A model generated the notes under the pieces. The model did no database searches, was not told the origin of the DNA, and saw only the letters and a list, made by a program, of their open reading frames with translations. From an uncultured Bacilli bacterium (lineage in GTDB: Bacteria > Bacillota_I > Bacilli_A > RF39 > UBA660): a stretch of DNA of 64,000 nucleotides. The translations under genes were made by a program, and so were the position numbers. Of the stretch, positions 16,297 through 25,495 are shown one piece after another (within the stretch, counting starts at the first letter, position 1; every line of letters begins with the position of its first letter). The DNA lies in assembly GCA_934101575.1 (NCBI GenBank), contig CAKORJ010000002.1, forward strand, positions 124,001 to 188,000. The letters run 5' to 3'.

Positions 16297-16482
16297 GTGA
16301 AATTTTTGTTTGATTTTGTAAAAAAGCTTTGTTTTGCACCTTTTGTTTTATATGTATTTAATGCTATGGCTGTTGGTGTTGATTTATATATACCTGTTAA
16401 TTTAATTACTGTATTAGTGCTTGCTGTATTAGGTATACCTGGACTTTTGATGATAGTTACTCTTTTAATTTTTGTTGTTTAG
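16297..16482 (+). CDS. bofA: BofA-family regulator of pro-sigma-K processing
   Basis: BofA holds the SpoIVFB protease inactive in the outer forespore membrane in B. subtilis. I start at GTG 16297, 7 nt after GAGGTG, giving 61 residues (VKFLFDFVKKLCFAP...). There are two hydrophobic segments, and the C-terminal half (YIPVNLITVLVLAVLGIPGLLMIV) is the diagnostic BofA pattern. Position after recR is conserved with Bacillus. holB follows 8 nt later. The gene implies a mother-cell sigma-K-type checkpoint or a relic of one. Confidence 0.85.
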   Translation: MKFLFDFVKKLCFAPFVLYVFNAMAVGVDLYIPVNLITVLVLAVLGIPGLLMIVTLLIFVV

Positions 16483-16490
16483 GGGGTATT

Positions 16491-17381
16491 ATGTTAGAAA
16501 AATATAAAGACTCGCAAAAATTCTTTTATGATTATTTTAAAATGAGTTTTGAGAAAAATAGAATATCTCATGCATATTTGATTGAAACTAATAACGTTTC
16601 TTATGGTTTTTGCTTGGCTATTGATTTGGCTAAGTTTTTGTTATGTGATGGGGTTTATAATGAAAAAATATGTAGTTTAATTGATTCAGGTAATTATTCT
16701 AATTTAAAGATAATAGGTGATGAAAATGATATTAAAAAGGATGATATTTCTGTACTTAAAAATTCATTTTCTATGAAATCGTTGGATAATAGAAGACAAG
16801 TTTATATTATTAAGGATGCTTCTCTTATGAATAGATCTGCATCTAATAGTTTGCTTAAGTTTCTAGAGGAACCAGAAGGAAATGTGGTAGCTATTTTACT
16901 TTGTAATAATGTTGTTGGTGTTTTACCTACTATATCATCAAGGTGTCAGATTATTAGTTTGGTTAATGATGATGATGGTTATAGTAATTTGTTTATCTCA
17001 TTATATGAGAAGGTGAAACCTGAGTGTGATTTTGATGAGTTTTGTTATGATTGTGGTTCTAGGTTTTTTGATATTTATAGTTTTTTTGAAAAAAATGGTG
17101 CTTCTGTGTTAACTTTTAATGATTTTTATGAATTAAGTAGTTGTGTTAAAGAATTCTTGGATTTTGGTTTATATCTTTATTTTGATTGTCTTAATGTTAA
17201 GAATGGTGTTTCTCTTAGGTGTTTACCTGATGGTTTTGATATTGATTCAATTGTTGAAAAAAATTCTATTAATGATATAATAAGGAAAATTGATGTTATT
17301 AACAAGTTTATTTTTAATTTTAAATTTAATGTTAATGTTAATTTATTTTTAGATAATTTTATTATTTCTTTAGAGAGGTGA
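16491..17381 (+). CDS. holB: DNA polymerase III delta-prime subunit
   Basis: Clamp-loader subunit. The 296 residues include RISHAYLIE, a degenerate nucleotide site, SANSLLK-type motif RSASNSLLKFLEEPEG, and SSRCQII. As usual for delta-prime, the Walker A is not functional-looking. AGGGGG lies before the ATG. It is 4 nt from ricT, the order found in B. subtilis (holB-yaaT). Confidence 0.9.
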   Translation: MLEKYKDSQKFFYDYFKMSFEKNRISHAYLIETNNVSYGFCLAIDLAKFLLCDGVYNEKICSLIDSGNYSNLKIIGDENDIKKDDISVLKNSFSMKSLDNRRQVYIIKDASLMNRSASNSLLKFLEEPEGNVVAILLCNNVVGVLPTISSRCQIISLVNDDDGYSNLFISLYEKVKPECDFDEFCYDCGSRFFDIYSFFEKNGASVLTFNDFYELSSCVKEFLDFGLYLYFDCLNVKNGVSLRCLPDGFDIDSIVEKNSINDIIRKIDVINKFIFNFKFNVNVNLFLDNFIISLER

Positions 17382-17385
17382 TTTT

Positions 17386-18171
17386 ATGAGTAAAGTTGTG
17401 GGTGTTAGTTTTAATGATTCTAAGAAGATTTATTACTTTTTGGTGAATGAAATTGATGTTTTTAAAGGAGATAATGTTATTGTTGATACTGATGGTGGAA
17501 AACAATTTGCAAGGGTTGTTACTAATATTATTGATGTTGATGAGAAAAAGCTCAATAATCCTCTTAAAAATGTAATTAGGATTGCTAATTTGGATGATGT
17601 TAATATTAATGAGAATAATATTAAGGATGCTGAGAAGGCTTTAATTGATGCTAAAGATTTTGTTAAAGAACTTGGCCTTAATATGCAGGTTCTTAGTGCG
17701 TGTTTTCTTTTTGATAGGAAACAATTAATTTTTAATTTTTTAGCTGAGGAAAGGGTTGATTTTAGAGAGCTTGCTAAAAAACTTGCTTATGTGTATAAGA
17801 CTCGTATTGAACTTCATCAAATAGGAATTAGAGATAAAGCTAAATTAGTTGGTGGTTATGGACAATGTGGAAGGAAGCTTTGTTGTGGATCTTTTTTGAA
17901 TGATATCAACAGTGTTTCTATTAATATGGCAAAAAATCAAAATTTGGCTTTAAATCCTCAAAAGATTAATGGTGTTTGTGGTAGATTAATGTGTTGTTTA
18001 TCATATGAAAATGATTGTTATTGTGAATATAAAAAAGGTCTTCCTAAAGTTGGTGAAAAAGTTTCTGTTAATGGTGAGAGTGGTAAAGTTATTTCTGTGG
18101 ATCTTTTTTCTAGGACATATAAGGTTGAAACTGTTGATTCTAAGATAATTGATGTTGATTTAAAGAAGTAG
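17386..18171 (+). CDS. ricT: PSP1-domain protein RicT (YaaT)
   Basis: RicT is part of the RicA-RicF-RicT complex that modulates RNase Y and phosphorelay activity in B. subtilis, affecting sporulation and competence. The 261 residues contain the PSP1 core with the Cys signature GGYGQCGRKLCCGSF and GVCGRLMCCLSYE near residues 158-208, ligands for Fe-S clusters in the family. It has a strong GAGAGGTGAT site. Its presence next to sporulation and competence regulators fits the known role. Confidence 0.92.
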   Translation: MSKVVGVSFNDSKKIYYFLVNEIDVFKGDNVIVDTDGGKQFARVVTNIIDVDEKKLNNPLKNVIRIANLDDVNINENNIKDAEKALIDAKDFVKELGLNMQVLSACFLFDRKQLIFNFLAEERVDFRELAKKLAYVYKTRIELHQIGIRDKAKLVGGYGQCGRKLCCGSFLNDINSVSINMAKNQNLALNPQKINGVCGRLMCCLSYENDCYCEYKKGLPKVGEKVSVNGESGKVISVDLFSRTYKVETVDSKIIDVDLKK

Positions 18172-18179
18172 GTGTGTTT

Positions 18180-18734
18180 ATGAAAATGATAGTTGGTTTA
18201 GGTAATCCTGGTAGTGAATATGAAAATACTAGGCATAATATGGGATTTATTGTTGTTGATAATTTTGCTAAGTCTCATGGTGTTTCTATTGATAAAAGAA
18301 AATTTAATGGTAATTATAATGAAGTGTTTATTAATAATGAAAAAGTTATTTTGCTTAAACCACTTTCTTTTATGAATTTATCTGGTGAAGTTGTTGCTAA
18401 ATTTGTGAATTATTTTAAGATTAATAGTGAGGATATCCTTGTTATTAGTGATGATTTAGATTTGCCTTTTCTGAAATATAGGTTGAGGTTGTTTGGATCT
18501 TGTGGTGGTCATAATGGCCTTAGAAATATTGAAGAATGTTTAAATACTAATAAATTTCGTAGATTTAGAATTGGTATTTCTAGTGATAAAAATATTAGTA
18601 CTGTTAGTTATGTTTTGGGTAAGTTTTCTTTTGAGGATATTAGTGCTATTAATTCTTTTTTGCCAATGACATGTGATATTTTGAATGATTTTTGTATAAT
18701 GGATTTTGATAAACTTATGAGTAAATATAATTAG
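18180..18734 (+). CDS. pth: peptidyl-tRNA hydrolase
   Basis: Pth releases peptides from stalled peptidyl-tRNA. I start at ATG 18180 (MKMIVGLGNPGSEYENTRHNMGF) after AGGTGTG, giving 184 residues. The catalytic His lies in TRHNMGF near residue 21, and the LLKPLSFMNLSG and DDLDLP...GGHNGLRNIE motifs are intact. It overlaps the ribosome-site region of ricT's end and precedes mfd as in Bacilli. Confidence 0.96.
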   Translation: MKMIVGLGNPGSEYENTRHNMGFIVVDNFAKSHGVSIDKRKFNGNYNEVFINNEKVILLKPLSFMNLSGEVVAKFVNYFKINSEDILVISDDLDLPFLKYRLRLFGSCGGHNGLRNIEECLNTNKFRRFRIGISSDKNISTVSYVLGKFSFEDISAINSFLPMTCDILNDFCIMDFDKLMSKYN

Positions 18735-18744
18735 GGGTGATTAT

Positions 18745-21700
18745 ATGAATGTTTTTGATAAAATTCTTAACTTTGAATATGAAAACAACACTGGTATTGT
18801 TAATATTACCGGTGGCTTTTTTGTGCTTTTACTTAAGAGAATGTTTAAAAATTCTGGAAAATCTTTACTTGTTGTTGCCCCAAATGAATATGAGTCTAGA
18901 AAATTATATAATTATTTTGATGGTGATAATGAGGTTATACTGTTTGAAGATGATGGGCTTTCTTTGACTGATGGCATTTCTGTTAGCCCAGAGGCGCGTG
19001 TTGATAGAATTAATATTTTAAATGAGGTTTCCTCTGGTGATAAAAAGATTGTTTTAACTGATATGCGTGGTTTTTTAAAAAAGCTTCCTTCTTCTAAGAG
19101 TTTTGATGATAATTGTATTGTTTTTTCGATTGGTTTATCTATTTCTTATGATGAATTAGTTAATAAGTTGGTTAATATTGGTTATAATAGATGCTCTGTT
19201 GTATCTCAAATGGGTGATTTTTCTGTAAGGGGATTTGTTATTGATATATTTCCTGTTAATTTTGAAAGTCCTGTTAGAATTGAGTTTTTTGGTGATGAAG
19301 TTGATTCAATTAGAAAATTTGATATTGTTACTCAAAAATCTATTTCTGAGCTTGATAATTTTAAAGTTATTCCTTTTTCTGAAAAGTTTAGTGATTGTAA
19401 TTCATCTTTGTATGATTATTTGGGTGATGTTATTGTTGTTTTTAAGGATTATGAACAAATAAAGTTTGTTTATGATAAGATGGTAATGGAAAGCTTTGAA
19501 CTTGGTTATGATGTTGGGATTAACTATTTTGATATTAGAAAATTTGATGTTGATGATAAGCTTTATTATTTTGATTTTGATTCTTGTCTTAATCTTGATT
19601 ATGTTTCTAAAGTTGTATCTTTTGATGTTAGTTCTGTTCCACTTTTTAGTGAGGATTTTCGTTCTATTGATAAATATATTTCTTCGGTTGTTTCGGATGG
19701 AAAGACTGTTGTTTTGTGTACTAATATGTCTAAGATTAATCGTTTTTTAGAGTTTGTTTCTTTTTCTTATATTATTACTAACTTTGACTCTATTTATGAT
19801 GGAAAAGTTAATGTTGTAAGAGATAGTCTTTCTTGTGGTTTTGATGGTTTTGGCTATGTATTTTTAACTGATTTTGAATTGTTTGGTAGAAAACCTGTTA
19901 AGTACAAAAAAACTAGATTTAGGAATGTTTCTAGAATAAGGGATTTATCTAAAATTAATATTGGTGATTATGTTGTACATAATTCTCATGGTATTGGTAT
20001 TTATAACGGAATTAAGGTTATTAGTAAAAATGGTGTAGTTTCTGATTATTTGGAAGTTTTGTATGCTAAGGGTGATAAACTTTATATTCCTGCGTCTAAG
20101 ATAGAGCTGATAAGCAAATATAATGGTAAAGATGGTTATGTTCCTCATATTAATGCTCTTAATAGTACTAGTTGGATTAAAACTAAACAACGAATTCGTG
20201 AAAAGATTAGGTATGAGGCTGAGAGGCTTATTAAGGTTCAGGCTGAAAGGCAGTTTAAGAAAGGGTATGCTTTTAGTGCTGATCAACCTCTTCAAAAGCT
20301 GTTTGAGGAAGAATTTATGTATGAGGCTACTCCGGATCAACTTAAGGCAATTTCGGAAATTAAGGCTGATATGGAAAGTTCTGTTCCTATGGATAGGATT
20401 TTATGTGGTGATGTTGGTTATGGGAAGACAGAGGTTGCTTTTAGGGCTATGTTTAAAGCTGTTTTAGATAGTAAACAGGTTCTTTATTTATGTCCTACTA
20501 CTTTGCTTTGTAATCAACAGTATGAAGTGGCTTTAGAGCGATTTAAGAATTATCCTGTTAATATTGCTGTTCTTAATAGATTTGTATCTATTTCTGAAAC
20601 TAATAAGGTATTGAAGGGTCTATTTGATGGTTCAATTGATATTGTTTTCTGTACTCATCGTGGTCTTAGTAATGATGTTGTTTTTAGTGATTTGGGACTT
20701 TTAGTTATTGATGAAGAACAAAGATTTGGTGTTGCTCATAAGGAAAAGATAAAGGAGATAAAATCAAGTGTTGATGTATTGACTCTTACTGCTACTCCTA
20801 TTCCTAGGACTTTGCAAATGGCAGTTTTAGGAATTAAAAATATGTCTTTGATTGAGACTCCTCCTAAGAATAGAAAGTCTGTTGCTACGTATGTTGTTCC
20901 TTTTGATAAGAAGCTTGTTAGAGAAATTATTTATAAGGAAGTAGGTCGTGGGGGACAAGTTTATATTTTATATAATAGAGTTGATGATATTGAGAGAAAA
21001 CTTGCTATTTTTAAAGCTCTTGCTCCTGATGTTAGTTTTGGAATAGCGCATGGTAAAATGAATAAAGATGATTTTGAACAAGTTATGAATTCTTTTACTA
21101 ATGGAGAGTTTGATGTTTTGATATGTACTACTATTATTGAAACAGGTGTTGATATTCCTAATGTTAATAGTTTAATTGTACTTAATGCTGATAGATTTGG
21201 GCTTAGTCAACTTTATCAAATTCGTGGTAGAGTGGGTCGTAGTGATAGACTTGCTTATGCATATTTGATGTATGAAAAGGGAAAAGTCCTTACTGAACAG
21301 GCTATTAAGCGTCTTAAAGTTATTAAGGATTTTACTGAACTTGGTAGTGGTTTTGCTATTGCTACTAGAGATTTGTCCATTAGAGGTGCTGGTGATATTC
21401 TTGGTAGTGAACAGGCTGGGTTCATTGATACGGTTGGTATGGATATGTATCTTAAGATGCTTAATGAAGAGGTTCTTAGACTTAAGGGTGAGGATCCTGT
21501 TGGTGATGAGGAAGACGATTTAGTTAATATTAATGTTTGTTCTCATGTTAAAGATAGTTATGTTTTGGATGAAGATGTAAAAATTGAAATTCATAAGAAA
21601 ATTAATTCAATTAATTCTTTTGAGTCTTTGACTTCTGTTAAAAAAGAGTTTGAGGATAGATTTGGTCCTGTTGATGAGGATTTACTTGTTTATATGAATG

Positions 21701-21957
21701 AGCAATTGTTTGAAAGTTTGGTGAATAAGGTAGGTATTATTAGAGTTTTTGATAATAATAAATATAGAGAGGTATTTTTTGATAAGAGTTCTTCAGAAAA
21801 AATTGATTATGAGGAATTATTTGTGAAAGGTATTAGTATTAATAATCATTTTACTTTTTCTTATAAAAATGATATGTTGGGCATTAGACTTATGTATAAG
21901 GATTCTAGTGTACATGTTGTTTTTGATTTTATTAAGTTATTAGAAGAGTTGGTATAA
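18745..21957 (+). CDS. mfd: transcription-repair coupling factor Mfd
   Basis: Mfd strips stalled RNA polymerase from lesions and recruits UvrA. At 1070 residues it is slightly short of the B. subtilis form (1177). It has the UvrB-like N-terminal module, the RNA polymerase interaction domain around GDYVVHNSHGIGIY, and the helicase motors: Walker A (CGDVGYGKTEVAFRA), DEEQ box (VIDEEQRFGV) and motif VI (QIRGRVGRS). It ends in its own terminator stem. Confidence 0.96.
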   Translation: MNVFDKILNFEYENNTGIVNITGGFFVLLLKRMFKNSGKSLLVVAPNEYESRKLYNYFDGDNEVILFEDDGLSLTDGISVSPEARVDRINILNEVSSGDKKIVLTDMRGFLKKLPSSKSFDDNCIVFSIGLSISYDELVNKLVNIGYNRCSVVSQMGDFSVRGFVIDIFPVNFESPVRIEFFGDEVDSIRKFDIVTQKSISELDNFKVIPFSEKFSDCNSSLYDYLGDVIVVFKDYEQIKFVYDKMVMESFELGYDVGINYFDIRKFDVDDKLYYFDFDSCLNLDYVSKVVSFDVSSVPLFSEDFRSIDKYISSVVSDGKTVVLCTNMSKINRFLEFVSFSYIITNFDSIYDGKVNVVRDSLSCGFDGFGYVFLTDFELFGRKPVKYKKTRFRNVSRIRDLSKINIGDYVVHNSHGIGIYNGIKVISKNGVVSDYLEVLYAKGDKLYIPASKIELISKYNGKDGYVPHINALNSTSWIKTKQRIREKIRYEAERLIKVQAERQFKKGYAFSADQPLQKLFEEEFMYEATPDQLKAISEIKADMESSVPMDRILCGDVGYGKTEVAFRAMFKAVLDSKQVLYLCPTTLLCNQQYEVALERFKNYPVNIAVLNRFVSISETNKVLKGLFDGSIDIVFCTHRGLSNDVVFSDLGLLVIDEEQRFGVAHKEKIKEIKSSVDVLTLTATPIPRTLQMAVLGIKNMSLIETPPKNRKSVATYVVPFDKKLVREIIYKEVGRGGQVYILYNRVDDIERKLAIFKALAPDVSFGIAHGKMNKDDFEQVMNSFTNGEFDVLICTTIIETGVDIPNVNSLIVLNADRFGLSQLYQIRGRVGRSDRLAYAYLMYEKGKVLTEQAIKRLKVIKDFTELGSGFAIATRDLSIRGAGDILGSEQAGFIDTVGMDMYLKMLNEEVLRLKGEDPVGDEEDDLVNINVCSHVKDSYVLDEDVKIEIHKKINSINSFESLTSVKKEFEDRFGPVDEDLLVYMNEQLFESLVNKVGIIRVFDNNKYREVFFDKSSSEKIDYEELFVKGISINNHFTFSYKNDMLGIRLMYKDSSVHVVFDFIKLLEELV

Positions 21958-21968
21958 CTCTTTTTTTA
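21945..21968 (+). terminator. mfd terminator
   Basis: AGAGTT (21945-21950), loop GGTAT, AACTCT (21956-21961) and then a T run. The stem overlaps the mfd stop codon. Confidence 0.7.
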
Positions 21969-22112
21969 TTTTTTTTACGCAAAAATTGGCAAAAATTACC
22001 AGTCAATTTGTATATGTATAAATATTATAATGTAAATAGTACATGTTTTGGAAAAGTAGAATATTTTTTGAATAAGTGGAAAAAATAATTATAGTGAAAG
22101 CGAGGTTACTTA

Positions 22113-22640
22113 ATGAAGGCTACTGGAGTTATTCGTAGGATTGATGATTTGGGTAGAATTGTTATTCCTAAAGAGATTAGAAAAACACTTAGAATAAAAG
22201 ATGGAGAGTCTGTTGAGATATTTTTAAATAGTGATAATATTGTTTTGAAAAAGCATTCTCCTTTGAGTGATTTGCCTGACTTTTATAAGGATTATGTTGA
22301 TTCTATTTATTCTGAGATTGGTAATAGTATTATGATTGTTGATAGAAGTCGTATTGTTGCGGTTTCTAGTGATTTAAAAAAGAAGTATTTGGATAAAGAA
22401 ATATCGCTTGTACTTGATGAAATTATTAAAAAGAGGACAGTGGTTAGTTCTAAATCTATATCTAAATTGTGTATTATTGATGATGAGTATGAAAATGCTA
22501 GTTATGTTATTGCTCCTATAATAAGTAGTGGTGATGTTTTGGGAGCAGTTATTATATTTTCTGTTTCTGAGGAAATAGATGATTTTGCTTTAAAAACAGG
22601 AGTGATTGCTGCTAAGTTTTTAGGAAAATATGTTGAATAG
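22113..22640 (+). CDS. spoVT: stage V sporulation regulator SpoVT (AbrB-type)
   Basis: SpoVT is a forespore transcription factor acting late under sigma-G in B. subtilis. The 175 residues start with an AbrB/MazE swapped-hairpin DNA-binding domain (MKATGVIRRIDDLGRIVIPKE, then IRKTLRIKDGESVEIF), and residues ~55-175 form the GAF-like ligand domain, which separates SpoVT from AbrB itself. The length matches SpoVT (178). GCGAGG precedes the ATG. Position after mfd is conserved in spore formers. The upstream gap has TGAATA (22069) that could be a sigma-G -35, but I see no convincing -10. Confidence 0.9.
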   Translation: MKATGVIRRIDDLGRIVIPKEIRKTLRIKDGESVEIFLNSDNIVLKKHSPLSDLPDFYKDYVDSIYSEIGNSIMIVDRSRIVAVSSDLKKKYLDKEISLVLDEIIKKRTVVSSKSISKLCIIDDEYENASYVIAPIISSGDVLGAVIIFSVSEEIDDFALKTGVIAAKFLGKYVE

Positions 22641-22675
22641 ATTTTTATTTTGTGATATAATTTTTTTGTTATTTA

Positions 22676-22871
22676 AATGTGATGAAGGAAAGTTTTAATA
22701 GTTTAGAGTTTAAGAGAGCTTATGTTGGTGTGAATAAGTACTTGATGCTATTTCGTGTATGATTTCTGGAACTGGATTATTCCCGGTGTTAACCGTTATT
22801 ATTTTGAGTTGCTTTTTGTATTAAGGTGGTACCGCGGAAATATTTCGTCCTTAGAAATATTTCTTTTTTTT
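22676..22871 (+). promoter_or_regulatory. T-box riboswitch controlling metG
   Basis: The T-box sequence AAGGTGGTACCGCGG (22823-22837) is exact, preceded by a stem I region with AGAGAG and by GTTAACCGTTAT. The intrinsic terminator is the self-complementary pair GAAATATTTC (22837 and 22854) followed by a long T run. ATG triplets at 22745 and 22759 are candidate Met specifiers. Uncharged tRNA-Met should favour the antiterminator and raise metG transcription. A TATAAT lies near 22654. Confidence 0.9.
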
Positions 22872-22900
22872 GTCATATTTTTAGTTAAGGAGGAATTGTT

Positions 22901-24406
22901 ATGAAAAAATTTTATATTAGTACACCTATATATTACCCTAGTGCTAATTTTCATATTGGTCATTGTTATACTACTGTAATTGCTGATGCTATTGCTAGAT
23001 ATAAGAGGCTTGCAGGGTATGATGTGTATTTTCAAACTGGTACTGATGAACATGGTCAAAAAATTGAGAATAAGGCAAAGGAAGCAGGTGTTACTCCTAA
23101 GGAGTATGTTGATGAAATAATTGCTAATGCAAAGGATTTGTGGAGTTCATTAGGTATTAGTTATGATTACTTTATTAGGACTACTGATGAGGATCATGTT
23201 AGACGTGTTCAAGAGATTTTTGAGAAGCTTTATGAACAAGATGATATTTATAAGGGTGAATATTCTGGACTTTATTGTACTCCTTGTGAGTCTTTTTGGA
23301 CTGAATCTCAACTTATAGATGGTAAGTGTCCTGATTGTGGAAGAGATGTTCATTTAATAAAGGAAGAGGCTTATTTCTTTAGATTGTCTAAATATGCTGA
23401 TAGACTTCTTGAATTTTATGATGAAAATCCTAATTTTTTACTTCCTATTTCTAGAAAAAATGAGATGATTAATAATTTTATAAAGCCTGGTCTTCAAGAT
23501 TTGTGTGTTTCTAGAACTAGTTTTGATTGGGGTATTCCTGTTCCTTTTGATAAGAAGCATGTTGTTTATGTATGGCTTGATGCTCTTACAAACTATATTA
23601 CTTCTTTAGGGTATCCTGAAATTCTAGATGATAAGTTTAAAAAGTATTGGCCATGTGATTTGCATTTAGTAGGAAAGGAAATTGTTAGGTTTCATGCTAT
23701 TATTTGGCCTTGTATTTTGATGGCTCTTGATTTACCTTTACCAAAGCAAGTTTTTGGTCATGGATGGCTTGTTATAAATGGTGGCAAAATTTCTAAGTCT
23801 TTAGGTAATTATAAGGATCCTAGAGAATATATTGAAAAGTATGGTGTTGATGCTGTTAGATATTTTGCTCTTAGAGAAGTTCCTTTTGGTAGTGATGGTA
23901 ATTTTTCTGAGGAAGCTCTTGTCACTAGGACTAATGGTGATCTTGTTAATGTTTTAGGTAATTTAGTTAATCGTACTGTTGCTATGTCTAATAAATATTT
24001 TAAAGGTAAGATTAGAAATGTAAATTCTTATGATGAGGATAATGATTATGTTTCTTGTATTAATTCTCTTAAGGATAAGTATATGGTTAAGATGGATAAA
24101 TATGAGGTTAATGAGGCTCTTATTTTGATTTTTGATGTTCTTAGGAGAAGTAATAAGTATGTTGATGAAACTACTCCTTGGATTTTATTTAAAGAGGGAA
24201 AATTAGAGAGACTTGAGTCTGTTTTATATAATTTACTTGAAGCTGTTAGGGTTTGTTCTATATTGCTTCAACCATTTATACCTAGTTCTTGTGAGAAAAT
24301 ATTTAAACAACTTGGAGTTTCTGATGCTTTCTTTAGTTCTATTGATAATAAATCTGATTTTTCAGTGAATAAGCAAGAAGTATTATTTCAAAGAATTGTA
24401 TCTTGA
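22901..24406 (+). CDS. metG: methionyl-tRNA synthetase
   Basis: Class I synthetase charging tRNA-Met. The 501 residues show the HIGH motif as HIGH (SANFHIGHCYTT), a zinc knuckle with CTPC ... CPDC near residues 127-147, and KMSKS as KISKS. There is no C-terminal EMAP-like tRNA-binding domain, so it is the short form. AAGGAGG precedes the ATG. Controlled by the T-box above and closed by a terminator. Confidence 0.97.
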   Translation: MKKFYISTPIYYPSANFHIGHCYTTVIADAIARYKRLAGYDVYFQTGTDEHGQKIENKAKEAGVTPKEYVDEIIANAKDLWSSLGISYDYFIRTTDEDHVRRVQEIFEKLYEQDDIYKGEYSGLYCTPCESFWTESQLIDGKCPDCGRDVHLIKEEAYFFRLSKYADRLLEFYDENPNFLLPISRKNEMINNFIKPGLQDLCVSRTSFDWGIPVPFDKKHVVYVWLDALTNYITSLGYPEILDDKFKKYWPCDLHLVGKEIVRFHAIIWPCILMALDLPLPKQVFGHGWLVINGGKISKSLGNYKDPREYIEKYGVDAVRYFALREVPFGSDGNFSEEALVTRTNGDLVNVLGNLVNRTVAMSNKYFKGKIRNVNSYDEDNDYVSCINSLKDKYMVKMDKYEVNEALILIFDVLRRSNKYVDETTPWILFKEGKLERLESVLYNLLEAVRVCSILLQPFIPSSCEKIFKQLGVSDAFFSSIDNKSDFSVNKQEVLFQRIVS

Positions 24407-24416
24407 TAGTAAAAAT

Positions 24417-24448
24417 GAGTGTAAACAATGATGTTTATTCTCTTTTTT
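24417..24448 (+). terminator. metG terminator
   Basis: GAG-GTAAACA (24417-24427) pairs with TGTTTAT-CTC (24432-24442) around an ATGA loop, with one mismatch, followed by seven T. Confidence 0.75.
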
Positions 24449-24518
24449 TATTGTTTTATCTAATTTTTATTTTTATAATTAGAGTGCAGTTAAAAATAAT
24501 AAGAAGGGAGCTTTACTT

Positions 24519-24659
24519 ATGTTAACTGATGATATGGCAGTTATTAATGTATTAGGAGCAGTATTGTTTTTAACTATGATAGTATTTGATTTGACAGTAT
24601 GGAATGTTTTATATTGTGTAATACTATTATGTTATATTTTTAAGTATAGGAAGTTATAG
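24519..24659 (+). CDS. 46-residue putative single-span membrane peptide
   Basis: Small ORF with an AAGAAGGGAG ribosome site 8 nt before the ATG, standing alone between the metG terminator and tatD. The peptide (MLTDDMAVINVLGAVLFLTM ...) is almost entirely hydrophobic after an acidic start and ends in a basic KYRKL tail, so it would sit in the membrane with the N-terminus outside. I recognise no family. It fills a 300-bp gap that otherwise contains nothing else I can name. Confidence 0.5.
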   Translation: MLTDDMAVINVLGAVLFLTMIVFDLTVWNVLYCVILLCYIFKYRKL

Positions 24660-24713
24660 ATACTATTTTGTATCTTTTTTTAATTTGGTTTATAATAATT
24701 TTGGAGGGATTTT

Positions 24714-25466
24714 ATGTTTATTGATACACATTTACATTTAGTTAATGAGGATTATGATATAGATTCAGTTATTACGAGAGCTAAAGAAAGCGATGTTAAT
24801 TATTTGATTGTTAGTGGTAGTGATTTGTTTGATAATAGGCTTAATAAAAATCTTTTGTCTAAATTTAGTAATGTTTTTTTAAGTGTTGGTTTTCATCCTA
24901 GTTGTGCTAAAGATGTTACAGATGATGATTTTTTGTTTTTGGAAGAGATGATTTCTCTTGATAAGGTGGTTGCAATCGGTGAAATTGGTTTAGATTATCA
25001 TTATGGTAAGGCTGATAGAGAGGAACAAATTAGAATTTTTGAAAGGCAACTTGAAATTGCTGTTAAATATAATCTTCCGGTGGTTATTCATACTAGAGAT
25101 GCATTTTATGATACATATAATATATTAAAGAAATATGATGTTAGGGGTGTTATTCATTGTTTTTCTGGAAGTTTGGAGGTTGCTAAAGAATATTTGTCTT
25201 TGGGATTTTATCTTGGAATAGGTGGTGTTGTTACTTTTAAAAATAGTAAACTTAAGGATATTGTTAAAGAAATTGGTCTTGATAAGATTGTTTTAGAAAC
25301 TGATTCTCCTTATTTGTCTCCTTTTAGAGGTGAGAAGAATGAACCTTGTAATGTTAAGTATATTGCTTCCTTTCTTTCTGATTTACTTGGAATTACTTTG
25401 GAAGAAGTTGCTATGGTAACTACTGGTAATGCTTGTACTTTGTTTGACTTAGACTTACATATGTGA
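24714..25466 (+). CDS. tatD: TatD-family metal-dependent deoxyribonuclease
   Basis: TIM-barrel hydrolase (YabD in B. subtilis). The 250 residues show the metal-ligand pairs HLH (IDTHLHL), a Glu in IGEIGLDYH, HTRDA, HCFSG, and the final Asp in ETDSPYLSP. The order metG-tatD-3D-domain gene matches B. subtilis metS-yabD-yabE. An upstream GGAGG site supports the ATG. Confidence 0.94.
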   Translation: MFIDTHLHLVNEDYDIDSVITRAKESDVNYLIVSGSDLFDNRLNKNLLSKFSNVFLSVGFHPSCAKDVTDDDFLFLEEMISLDKVVAIGEIGLDYHYGKADREEQIRIFERQLEIAVKYNLPVVIHTRDAFYDTYNILKKYDVRGVIHCFSGSLEVAKEYLSLGFYLGIGGVVTFKNSKLKDIVKEIGLDKIVLETDSPYLSPFRGEKNEPCNVKYIASFLSDLLGITLEEVAMVTTGNACTLFDLDLHM

Positions 25467-25495
25467 TAGAATTTAATTACTTGGAGGTGGCCGTT

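Noticed and set aside
22069..22098. Sigma-G promoter upstream of spoVT
   Set aside because: A TGAATA -35 is present, but no CATNNTA-like -10 occurs at the right spacing.
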